A stretch of DNA of 6,294 nucleotides from Alphaproteobacteria bacterium (GCA_013298245.1 JAAFHD010000220.1:1-6294), one strand, 5' to 3'. Counted from the stretch's first letter, positions 1 through 5,549 are shown. A program made the numbers and translations. Notes: generated by a model not told the origin, from the letters alone.

Positions 1-164
1 GTACATACCTGGCCGCCGCCACAACCTTCGCGGCGCTGTTGGGCCGCTCGCCGGAGGGCAACAGCTTCCGCGCCGGGCTGGACGCGGAGACGGCGGCGTT
101 TTTGCAGCGCATCGCCTGGGACACCGTGCGGGAATATCTGGGGACGCGGCGCGCAGCGAACTGA
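1..164 (+). CDS. C-terminal end of a putative SGNH/GDSL-type hydrolase (5' end outside window)
   Basis: An open plus-strand frame enters from the left edge (first full codon at position 3) and ends at a TGA at 162-164, giving about 53 residues. The tail reads YLAAATTFAALLGRSPEG near its start and AETAAFLQRIAWDTVREYLG near its end. From memory this matches the end of SGNH/GDSL-like hydrolases, where a catalytic His lies just before a 'GxYLAA..F...L.G.SP' stretch and the protein closes with a 'FLQ..AW.TV' helix. The catalytic residues would lie upstream of the window, so enzyme identity cannot be confirmed here. Codon use is strongly G/C-ending, as expected of a native gene. The gene is convergent with the lyase gene, with 11 bp between stop codons. 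The reading frame is fairly safe; the family call is tentative. Confidence 0.55.
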   Translation, partial: TYLAAATTFAALLGRSPEGNSFRAGLDAETAAFLQRIAWDTVREYLGTRRAAN

Positions 165-175
165 GCGCCGCGCCG

Positions 176-1135
176 TCACGCGGCCCGCGCGCGCAGCGGG
201 CCTAGGCCACCGCTGCGCAGGAGGGTGCTGGGCAGCGGGCGCCCGATGATACGTTCGGCCAGGCGCGCGGCTTCGATCAGGGCGTCGATGTCGATGCCGG
301 TGGCGATGCCCATTTCCTCGCAGAGAAGGGCCAGTTCTTCGGTCGCGATATTGCCTGGCGCGCCGGGTTGGGCTGCGAAGGGGCAACCGCCCAGGCCGGC
401 GACTGAGGTGTCGAAACTGTCCACGCCCATGCGTAGGCCGGCGTGGGCGTTGGCGATGCCGAGGCCGCGGGTGTCGTGCAGGTGAAGCGTCAGGCGCATG
501 CTGGGCTGGGCGTTGCGCACCGCGCCGATGACGCGTTCCACGCGGGCGGGCGTGGCCCAGCCCATGGTGTCGGCGACCATGATGTCGGTGATGGTGCAAC
601 CCGTGTCGCGGGCGACGGCCAGGCCATCGGCGATGGTGGACAGGACCTGGGCGGGGGTGATGTCGCCCTGGAAATTGCAGCCGAAGGCGGCCATGACGCC
701 GATGCGCGTGACCGCCACATCCGCGGCCTGGTGGGCGAAGATGCGGGCGGGCATGGCGGCCAGGTTTTCCGCGTGGGTGCGGTTGAGGTTCTTCTTCGAG
801 AAGGCGTCGCTGGCGGCCAGGGAAATACTGCCTTTCAGCGTGAGCTTGCCGCGGAATTTCAGGGCGCGTTCCAGCCCGGCTTCGTTGAACCAGAGGCCGG
901 CATATTCCACGCCCGGGGTGGGGGTGAAGCCGGCCATCACTTCCTCCGCGTCGGCCCAGCCGGGGACCAGGCGGGGGGCGACGAAGGACCCCACCTGGAT
1001 GAACTTCAGGCCGGTGCCGGAGAGGGCATCGACCACGGCGATCTTGTCGGCGGCGGTGAAGGGGCCTTTTTCGATCTGGAAGCCCTCGCGCGGGCCTTCT
1101 TCCTTGATGGTGACGCGGCTGGGCAGGTCGGTCAT
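176..1135 (-). CDS. HMG-CoA lyase-like protein (DRE-TIM metallolyase family)
   Basis: A complete 319-aa protein of normal length for hydroxymethylglutaryl-CoA lyases, which cleave HMG-CoA to acetyl-CoA and acetoacetate using a divalent metal in a TIM barrel. Visible landmarks are the N-terminal strand with GPREGF (14-19), SFVAP (50-54), HLHDT (218-222, metal-binding His218 and His220) and GLGGCPFA (247-254, catalytic-loop Cys251). Asn262 and Glu266 follow in GNIATEE. Aligned by eye to human HMGCL, Arg41, His233, His235, Cys266, Asn275 and Glu279 are kept. The metal ligand Asp42 is Glu17 and Glu72 is Gln47. Spacing Arg16-to-Gln47 and His220-to-Cys251 equals the human spacing, so the alignment is sound, with a two-residue insertion after Cys251. 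The start has a strong Shine-Dalgarno, GGAGGA, 7 nt upstream (1143-1148). It is the last gene of the minus-strand cluster, 46 nt after the 127-aa gene. The fold is near certain; the exact substrate is not, so I give no symbol (mvaB would be the classical name). Confidence 0.9.
   Translation of the reverse strand: MTDLPSRVTIKEEGPREGFQIEKGPFTAADKIAVVDALSGTGLKFIQVGSFVAPRLVPGWADAEEVMAGFTPTPGVEYAGLWFNEAGLERALKFRGKLTLKGSISLAASDAFSKKNLNRTHAENLAAMPARIFAHQAADVAVTRIGVMAAFGCNFQGDITPAQVLSTIADGLAVARDTGCTITDIMVADTMGWATPARVERVIGAVRNAQPSMRLTLHLHDTRGLGIANAHAGLRMGVDSFDTSVAGLGGCPFAAQPGAPGNIATEELALLCEEMGIATGIDIDALIEAARLAERIIGRPLPSTLLRSGGLGPLRARAA
182..202. repeat. Inverted repeat at the convergent gene ends
   Basis: GGCCCGC (182-188) and GCGGGCC (196-202) are exact inverted arms of 7 bp around a 7-nt loop. 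They lie within the last codons of the lyase gene and just past the end of the plus-strand hydrolase tail. A second perfect palindrome, GGCCTAGGCC (199-208), overlaps the right arm. No T-run follows on either strand, so a classical intrinsic terminator is not shown. It could still help end or stabilise transcripts of the convergent genes, or simply reflect GC-rich Arg/Ala codons. Confidence 0.4.
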
Positions 1136-1181
1136 GGCGTGGTCCTCCGCGGCGGATGGTGGGGCCGGGGGGTGGGGGCTG

Positions 1182-1565
1182 TCATCCCCCTTGGCGTGGC
1201 GCGCGGGCGCGGAAACCGGGCATGGCTTTCAGGGCCAGGGTCAGGTCCAGCAGCACGCCGTCGGTGGTGATGGTGACTTGTTTGTCGGCGGCCTGGGGTA
1301 GTGGGACCTGGGCGCCGCCGCAGTAGCGGATCAGCGCCACGGTCAGGTCGCGCGGGGTCAGGCGGCGGTTCGACAGGGCGTTGTCCTGTTGGGTGGTGAC
1401 CACCAGCGCCTGTTCGTCCGGCAGCAGGTCGATGCCGACGGCACGCAGGCGGTGGCCATCCGCTTCCCACAGGGCATTCAGCGCATCGCAGATGGCGGCC
1501 GGGCGGAAGCCGATGACGCGGCGGTCCACCATGGCGGAGTCGTAGAACGAGGCGGTGCCTTCCAT
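1182..1565 (-). CDS. Hypothetical protein, 127 aa, in the lyase/monooxygenase cluster
   Basis: I do not recognise this family. The frame is preferred over the longer overlapping minus-strand frame because its composition is balanced (Leu, Ala, Asp, Val mixed), whereas the alternatives are Arg/Pro/His-rich as expected of out-of-frame GC-rich DNA. It sits cleanly between the monooxygenase stop (39 nt away) and the lyase start (46 nt away). The predicted product appears soluble: no signal peptide, no membrane segment, and two acidic/hydrophobic stretches (RAVGIDLLPDEQALVV around 41-56 and VTITTDGVLLDLTLAL around 97-112) that could be beta strands. The centre contains QQDNALSNRRLTPRDLTVAL. The start ATG at 1563-1565 has only a weak GGGG three bases upstream, so another start or coupling to the upstream gene is possible. 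Co-transcription with its neighbours is inferred from spacing alone. Confidence 0.7.
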   Translation of the reverse strand: MEGTASFYDSAMVDRRVIGFRPAAICDALNALWEADGHRLRAVGIDLLPDEQALVVTTQQDNALSNRRLTPRDLTVALIRYCGGAQVPLPQAADKQVTITTDGVLLDLTLALKAMPGFRARAPRQGG

Positions 1566-1604
1566 GCGCCCCAGTGTGGCGGGCGGTGGTGAAGGCCGGG
1601 TTAA

Positions 1605-3020
1605 TCATTCGGCGGCCAGTTGGACCTGCGCCTGGTCGTAGGCGCGGAGTTCCGCGTAGAGGCGGGGCATGTCGGCGGCGAAGAGGCCGCGGGTGACGCC
1701 GGCGGCCAGGCGCGGGGCGGAGATGGCCATGGCGTTGATCGAGCTGCCGGCCGGGCCGAAGGACATGGTGGTGCCGATGCCGAAGAGGTGGATATCGGCG
1801 ATCCAGGGCGTTTCGCCGGGGCGTTGTTCGGTGAAGGCGCTGTCCGCGTTCAGGTAGGGGAAGTGGCCCAGGCGTTCGTCGGCTTCGTCGGCGGGCGGGG
1901 TGTAGCGGTGGCGCCATTGGGCGATGTTGCCGTGGCAGGCGGCGAGTTCGGGGCAGAGGGCGGGGTCCATTCGGACGCCGGTGCCGGTGATGCAGTGGTC
2001 GGCGGTGAAGTCGCCTTGTGGGGTGCCGAGGATCACGCGGCCATCCTGCATGCGGGCGGTGTTCCAGGGCACGCCGACGTGGAAGCGCAGGTTGGGGAAG
2101 CGCATCACGCGGTCGTAGTGGTCCTGGGCGAAGCCTTCGCGCATGCCCAGGATGTGGGCCATGAAGCGCCAGCGCCATTCATCGGGCATTTCGCCCATGT
2201 GGCGGAGGAAGCCGGCGAAGGTGAGCCAGCGATAGGGCTGCACCACCATGGGTTCCGCCCGGCGGCAGAAGATGTGGACCTCGGCCGCGCCGTGTTCCAG
2301 CGCGACGGCGGCGTTGTCGAAGGCGGAGGCGCCGGCGCCGAGGACGGCGACGGTTTTGCCGCGCAGGGCCGAAAAATCGATCATTTCGTTGGTGTGGGCG
2401 CGGTGTTCGCGCGGGAGGGCTGCGATGTGCGGCGGCATCCACCAGCCGCCGATGCCTTCCTGGCCGGTGGCCAGCACCACCTTGCGGGCGTGCATGGGGC
2501 CGGCGGAGGTTTCGATGCGCAGTGCGGGCAGGTCGTCATCGGTGCGGGCCGGGGTGATGGCGCCGGCTGACGTGGTGTTGCGCACGGGGATGTCGGTGAC
2601 GCGGCGGAACCAGAGCAGGTAGTCGTTCCAGAATTCCTTCGGGATCCAGCGCATGGCGTCCCAGTGGGGGCGGCCGTAGCGGGCCTCGTGCCATGCCTGG
2701 TAGGTCAGGCTGGGCAGGCGCAGATCGGGGCCGGTCTGGTCCTTGAGGGAGCGTAGGTTTTTCATCCGACCGTAGGTGGTCCAGGGGCCTTCCTGGCCGT
2801 GATCGGCGCGGTCCAGCAGGAGGACGTTGTGGACCTGGTCGCGCTTGAGCGCGTGTGCCACGGCTATGCCGCATTGGCCGGCGCCGATGATCAGCACATC
2901 CAGGCAGGGGGTGCCGGCGACTGTTTTCTGCTCGAGCCAGGGGGCGCGGGGGTGGGCGGTGATGTCGAGGTCGCGCGCGATATCGGCTTCGAGTTCGGCC
3001 AGGGTGCGGGGTGCGGGCAT
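1605..3020 (-). CDS. FAD/NAD(P)-binding flavoprotein monooxygenase-like oxidoreductase
   Basis: A 471-aa protein with the layout of class B flavoprotein monooxygenases (COG2072-like), which use FAD and NADPH to oxygenate ketones or heteroatoms. An N-terminal helix of about 40 residues precedes the first Rossmann motif, IIGAGQCG (44-51, FAD). The strand ending in LLLDRAD follows (68-73), then an ATG-type motif, VVLATG (181-186). A second Rossmann motif, VLGAGASA (226-233), is followed by FCRR (251-254), whose arginines suit NADPH. The C-terminal HLFGIGTTMSFGPAGSSINAM is typical of the FAD-closing segment in this group. The Baeyer-Villiger fingerprint FxGxxxHxxxW is degenerate: the matching stretch around 202-213 keeps His209 but lacks the Phe and Gly. 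True monooxygenation is therefore not assured, and a BVMO-like or other oxidoreductase is possible. The ATG at 3018-3020 has AAGGAG about 6 nt upstream, a clear start. It lies 57 nt after the DUF4096 gene. Confidence 0.88.
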   Translation of the reverse strand: MPAPRTLAELEADIARDLDITAHPRAPWLEQKTVAGTPCLDVLIIGAGQCGIAVAHALKRDQVHNVLLLDRADHGQEGPWTTYGRMKNLRSLKDQTGPDLRLPSLTYQAWHEARYGRPHWDAMRWIPKEFWNDYLLWFRRVTDIPVRNTTSAGAITPARTDDDLPALRIETSAGPMHARKVVLATGQEGIGGWWMPPHIAALPREHRAHTNEMIDFSALRGKTVAVLGAGASAFDNAAVALEHGAAEVHIFCRRAEPMVVQPYRWLTFAGFLRHMGEMPDEWRWRFMAHILGMREGFAQDHYDRVMRFPNLRFHVGVPWNTARMQDGRVILGTPQGDFTADHCITGTGVRMDPALCPELAACHGNIAQWRHRYTPPADEADERLGHFPYLNADSAFTEQRPGETPWIADIHLFGIGTTMSFGPAGSSINAMAISAPRLAAGVTRGLFAADMPRLYAELRAYDQAQVQLAAE

Positions 3021-3077
3021 GATGGCTCCTTGTGCGGTGCATCATGTCGGGCGGTGGTGCGGGGTGCCAAGGGGGCA

Positions 3078-3905
3078 TCAGGTGCGGCCCCTGGGCGTGG
3101 TGTCGGGCATGCGCCATTTCATGCGGTCCCAGCCGGGCAGGATGTCCCGTGCATAGGGGATGGGGCCGTGGAATGGCAGGGTGTTTTCGGGTTCCGAATG
3201 CGGCTTCAGGCGCTTGTAGCCGATGACGGTGTTGTGCAGCGCGATGGTGAATTTCGCGACCACGCGGTGTTCTTCGCGGACCCAGCGGCGCAGGCTCCAG
3301 CGCGGTGGTGGGCGCAGGCCGAGGGCTTGGAGCGGTGATGGTGGCGCGTTGGCCAGGTCGCCCTTGGCCATGAGGCGTTTGGTGCAGTCCAGGAAGCGCG
3401 GGATCCAGGCTTTTTCGGTGTAGATTCCCAGATCGGGGTCGGGGAGCCACCAGGATGGGGCGGGGAGTGCGGAATCCATGCCCAGGCGGCGGGCCAGGAC
3501 GTAGCCCGGGATGCCGAGGATGCGCTTGGCGCGGCGGAAGGCGCGGCAGACCCAGTAGGTGAGGCTCTCGGGGAGGCTATTGGAGCGGCTTGCGACAAAT
3601 TTGAGGAGCTGGGTCCAGGCCCCTTTATGGGTCCAGCGGACGAAGAGGCGGTGGATGGTTTGCCACTTGCCGAAGACAGGGGGGAGCTCGCGCCACGGCT
3701 TGCCGGAGCAGGCGGCGTGGAAGCAGGCGTCGAGTGCGAGGCGCGGCGATGCCAGGGGGCGGCCGCGGTCGGGGTGGAGCCAGGCGAAGATGAATTGGAT
3801 GTCGTCCCATTCTGCGTCGGTCATGGGGCGCCAGGGGACGGGCTTGGAGAGGCGGGCCTGGATGCCCTTGGGGGTGACGCGCATGGGGACGATGCGGCGG
3901 CGCAT
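3078..3905 (-). CDS. DUF4096 (IS5-type transposase N-terminal) domain protein with unrecognised C-terminal half
   Basis: A 275-aa protein. Residues ~27-102 match the IS4/IS5 family N-terminal domain (DUF4096): PMTDAEWDDIQ (27-37), GRP (48-50), SGKPWRELPPVFGKWQTIHR (67-86) and FVRWTHKGAW (88-97). In transposases this part is a putative DNA-binding domain. A DDE catalytic core normally follows, with a first Asp soon after the N-terminal domain, but I see no such motif. The rest instead carries AFRRAKRILGIPGYVLARRL (122-141), SWWLPDPDLG (151-160) and a basic, Trp-rich end. I do not recognise it. The frame is intact with no internal stop, so it does not look like a decayed insertion sequence, and I found no flanking terminal inverted repeats by eye. 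The start at 3903-3905 has GGAG ten bases upstream; Met8 (ATG at 3882-3884) is an alternative. It is first in the minus-strand cluster. Possible roles are a domesticated DNA-binding protein or a recombined transposase remnant. Confidence 0.75.
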   Translation of the reverse strand: MRRRIVPMRVTPKGIQARLSKPVPWRPMTDAEWDDIQFIFAWLHPDRGRPLASPRLALDACFHAACSGKPWRELPPVFGKWQTIHRLFVRWTHKGAWTQLLKFVASRSNSLPESLTYWVCRAFRRAKRILGIPGYVLARRLGMDSALPAPSWWLPDPDLGIYTEKAWIPRFLDCTKRLMAKGDLANAPPSPLQALGLRPPPRWSLRRWVREEHRVVAKFTIALHNTVIGYKRLKPHSEPENTLPFHGPIPYARDILPGWDRMKWRMPDTTPRGRT

Positions 3906-3949
3906 TTTTTCGGGTCTCCGCGGGCATGATGGGGGTGGGTGATGCTGGG

Positions 3950-3978
3950 AGTTTAGGAATTTTGGCGTAGGAAATCAA
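3950..3978 (-). promoter_or_regulatory. Candidate sigma70-type promoter for the minus-strand cluster
   Basis: Reading the minus strand, TTGATT (plus 3973-3978) and TAAACT (plus 3950-3955) are separated by exactly 17 bp. Each hexamer matches the consensus TTGACA/TATAAT at four of six positions. The site lies in the most AT-rich stretch of the window, immediately upstream of the DUF4096 gene. It would give a transcription start near 3943 and a leader of about 38 nt. The prediction rests on consensus matching only, and in high-GC alphaproteobacteria such matches are uncertain. Confidence 0.4.
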
Positions 3979-4097
3979 GCCTTATTTTGGTGTGGGCTGG
4001 CGCGGCATCGCCCCCGCGAAGGTCGCCACCCTACAGCAATGGTTGCCGCGGCAGTTGGTTCGGGTGCAGAACGGGCGCCCCCACCGCCCGCGACGCC

Positions 4098-4104
4098 GGA
4101 GGAG
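4098..4104 (+). promoter_or_regulatory. Shine-Dalgarno deciding the start of the secreted-protein gene
   Basis: GGAGGAG ends 7 nt before the ATG at 4112-4114. It is a near-perfect anti-16S match at ideal spacing. This places the start 40 codons inside the longest open frame, and the chosen start is followed at once by a convincing signal peptide, whereas the extra upstream residues are Arg/Pro-rich. Confidence 0.85.
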
Positions 4105-4111
4105 CAGACCC

Positions 4112-4504
4112 ATGCGCCATGCCATCGTCGCCGCCCTGGCCATCCCGCTGATGGCCAGCCCCACGGCGGCGCAACGCATGACGCCCGAGGTCTGCGTGGC
4201 CAACCGCCTGGCCACCGCGAACCAGGCCGTGGTCGTGGTCACCTTCCTGGGCGGCAGCCTGCAGCCGGTGAACACCCAAAGGCGGCAGGTCAATCAGAAC
4301 TCCCGCGTGTGCTTCCAGCTCGCCGAGCGCCCGTGGGAGGAAGCGTCACCAGCGCGCGGCGCGCGCGTGGAATGGCAGGTGCAACAGGAAGGCGGGAATG
4401 CCGTGCCTGGTTGCCGGTTCACGATCTCGGAATTTCTGGCGTACCGGACCCTGGTGATGAGCGGGTCGCTCGGCAGTCTCAGCTGCTTTTTCGGCGGGCC
4501 GTGA
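4112..4504 (+). CDS. Small secreted hypothetical protein with four cysteines
   Basis: A 130-aa protein beginning with a typical Sec signal peptide: one early Arg, a hydrophobic core (IVAALAIPLMA, 5-15) and a cleavage-like TAA before Gln21. The mature part is about 110 residues with four cysteines at 28, 67, 101 and 125, compatible with two disulfide bonds in the periplasm or outside the cell. Visible stretches include TPEVCVANRLATANQAVVVV (24-43), FLGGSLQPVN (45-54) and GCRFTISEFL (100-109). I do not recognise a named family, and no catalytic motif is evident. The gene stands alone on the plus strand. Its promoter would be in the divergent region upstream. Its last 26 bp overlap the 3' end of the DoxX gene on the other strand. 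That the protein is real is supported by the strong Shine-Dalgarno and the signal peptide; its function is unknown. Confidence 0.82.
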   Translation: MRHAIVAALAIPLMASPTAAQRMTPEVCVANRLATANQAVVVVTFLGGSLQPVNTQRRQVNQNSRVCFQLAERPWEEASPARGARVEWQVQQEGGNAVPGCRFTISEFLAYRTLVMSGSLGSLSCFFGGP

Positions 4505-4874
4505 ACGCCCCCGCGCCCAGCCCCGCCTGCACCAGCAGCGCCACGGTCCAGAAGGCCGGGTATTCCCAGCCGCCATTGCGCGAGGAATATATCCAACCAT
4601 TGGGAAATTGCTGCCAGGTGATGCCGGCCATCAGCGCCGCCAGCACCAGCGCCACCCAGCGGGTTTGCCAGCCCAGGATCAGTGCCAGGCCGCCGGCGGC
4701 CTCGAGCGCGGTGACCGCCCAGGCGAACCAGGCGGGATAGCCCTGGGAGACGAACCAGCCCTGCACGCCGGCCATGCCGAAGGTCCAGGCCTTCCACCAC
4801 AGGGAATGGGCCAGGAACAGCGCGCCCATGGTGATGCGCAGCAGGGCCGCGGCGTAGGGCGCGGTGGCCGGCAT
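4479..4874 (-). CDS. DoxX family membrane protein
   Basis: A 131-aa integral membrane protein with the four-helix pattern of the DoxX family: hydrophobic segments near 6-24, 46-68, 72-87 and 105-122. Family-typical pieces are the first-helix LLRITMGALFLAHS (11-24) and NGWIYSSRNGGWEYP (92-106), which resembles the usual 'NGW.......GWEYP' before the last helix. The end, TARRKSS, is a short basic tail. DoxX proteins are poorly understood; members have been linked to thiosulfate:quinone oxidation and to redox homeostasis in membranes, but nothing here assigns a reaction. I chose the ATG at 4872-4874 because it shares its A with the TGA stop of the phosphatase gene upstream (TGATG). This suggests translational coupling, and no good Shine-Dalgarno is needed. 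A start at 4916 would add 14 residues inside the phosphatase gene and lacks a ribosome site. The 3' end overlaps the convergent secreted-protein gene. Confidence 0.88.
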   Translation of the reverse strand: MPATAPYAAALLRITMGALFLAHSLWWKAWTFGMAGVQGWFVSQGYPAWFAWAVTALEAAGGLALILGWQTRWVALVLAALMAGITWQQFPNGWIYSSRNGGWEYPAFWTVALLVQAGLGAGAFTARRKSS

Positions 4875-5461
4875 CAGCGCGCCAGGGCGATGACGGGCGG
4901 GCGCAAAGCGGGCCATTCGGCCGGGCCGATCATGGCGCGCGCGGTGCCGTCGGGTCCGATCACCACGGCCGCGCCCTGGGGTTCGGGCAGCACGCCATAG
5001 CCCACCGCGACATGATAGGAATGTCCGACCAGGATCAAATTCTCCTGTCCCACTGGCCGCGCCGCCAGGAATTCACGCAGCCGAAAACCCATGACCGGGT
5101 GCGCCATGGGGGAGAGCGTATCGGTCGGCAAGTCCAGCGCCCATTCGGGGCTGGCGCGGCCGAAGGCCAGCACGGCGGTTTCCATGGCACGGCAATAGGG
5201 GCTGGAGAGCACCGCACCCACCGGGATGCCAAGGGCGGCGATGGCCTGGCCGATGGCGCGGGCCTGGTCGCGCCCGGCATCGGTCAGGTCGCGCTGGGTG
5301 TCGCAATCGCCGGGCACGGCGGCGCGCTGGTCGGGCCAGGGATGGCCGGTTTCGGCGTGGCGGAGGAAAATCACATGGCCGCCGGCGCGCAGGTCTTCCA
5401 GCAGGCTGGCCTGGGCGGGGGTGGCGATCAGCAGGACAAGCATGGAGAGCCAGAGGCGCAT
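4874..5461 (-). CDS. Exported histidine phosphatase family protein
   Basis: A 195-aa protein of the histidine phosphatase (phosphoglycerate mutase-like) superfamily, which hydrolyses phosphoesters through a phosphohistidine. Residues 1-18 form a signal peptide (hydrophobic LWLSMLVLLIA, then AQA), so it should act in the periplasm or at the envelope. The catalytic RH motif is FLRHAETG (32-39, His35 the nucleophile, Arg34 beside it). RDLTDAGRDQA (57-67) is the family's conserved helix start. SSPYCRAMETA (86-96) supplies Arg91, and VGHSYH (145-150) supplies the second catalytic His147. All core residues are therefore present and activity is plausible. The substrate cannot be read from the sequence. 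No clear Shine-Dalgarno precedes the ATG at 5459-5461, but the signal peptide supports this start. It follows the hydrolase gene by 88 nt and overlaps the DoxX start by one base. Confidence 0.9.
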   Translation of the reverse strand: MRLWLSMLVLLIATPAQASLLEDLRAGGHVIFLRHAETGHPWPDQRAAVPGDCDTQRDLTDAGRDQARAIGQAIAALGIPVGAVLSSPYCRAMETAVLAFGRASPEWALDLPTDTLSPMAHPVMGFRLREFLAARPVGQENLILVGHSYHVAVGYGVLPEPQGAAVVIGPDGTARAMIGPAEWPALRPPVIALAR

Positions 5462-5549
5462 GCTGCACAGATGGCCCGGGCGCGGCCGGATGGCAAGCAG
5501 AAATTTGCAGTGATTTCAGAAGCTTACTTGTGCAGAGATGAACAGCTCT

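Larger units (their letters stand above)
3906..4111. other. Divergent intergenic region between the DUF4096 gene and the secreted-protein gene
   Basis: A 206-bp non-coding interval. Its left half (about 3945-3990) is AT-rich and holds the minus-strand promoter candidate. On the plus strand TTGGCG (3962-3967) followed 15 bp later by TATTTT (3983-3988) is a poorer promoter candidate for the secreted-protein gene. A perfect 10-bp palindrome, TGCCGCGGCA, lies at 4044-4053, between that plus-strand candidate and the start codon. It could be an operator or chance in GC-rich DNA. The right end carries the Shine-Dalgarno of the plus-strand gene. I see no RNA gene. Confidence 0.5.

Noticed and set aside
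1174..1190. Hairpin GGGGG/CCCCC over the stop codon of the 127-aa gene
   Set aside because: Only a 5-bp stem with a 7-nt loop and no T-run; common by chance in such GC-rich sequence, and the downstream lyase gene is probably co-transcribed.
443..1301. Two long plus-strand open frames opposite the lyase gene
   Set aside because: They are antisense frames in GC-rich DNA; products are Gly/Ala/Arg-rich without domains, while the minus strand encodes a full lyase with conserved catalytic residues.
1132..2178. A 348-codon minus-strand open frame overlapping the monooxygenase and the 127-aa gene
   Set aside because: Its product is dominated by Arg, Pro and His, as expected of an out-of-frame reading; the overlapped frames encode a clear flavoprotein and a balanced small protein.
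1620..2570. A 316-codon plus-strand open frame opposite the monooxygenase
   Set aside because: Gly/Ala/Val/His-rich antisense shadow with no motif; the opposite strand carries two Rossmann motifs.
3078..3905. A complete IS5-family insertion sequence
   Set aside because: No DDE motif is visible after the N-terminal domain and I found no terminal inverted repeats or target duplication flanking the gene.
3992..4111. N-terminal extension of the secreted protein by 40 codons
   Set aside because: The extra residues are Arg/Pro-rich and would bury the signal peptide; a strong Shine-Dalgarno sits just before the ATG at 4112.
4875..4916. Longer DoxX start at 4916
   Set aside because: No ribosome site, adds a basic/proline-rich stretch inside the phosphatase gene; the TGATG start at 4874 begins directly before the first membrane helix.
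5462..5549. Promoter or terminator in the AT-richer gap between hydrolase and phosphatase
   Set aside because: Only a 5-bp GAAAT/ATTTC stem and poor -35/-10 matches were found; not enough to call a site.
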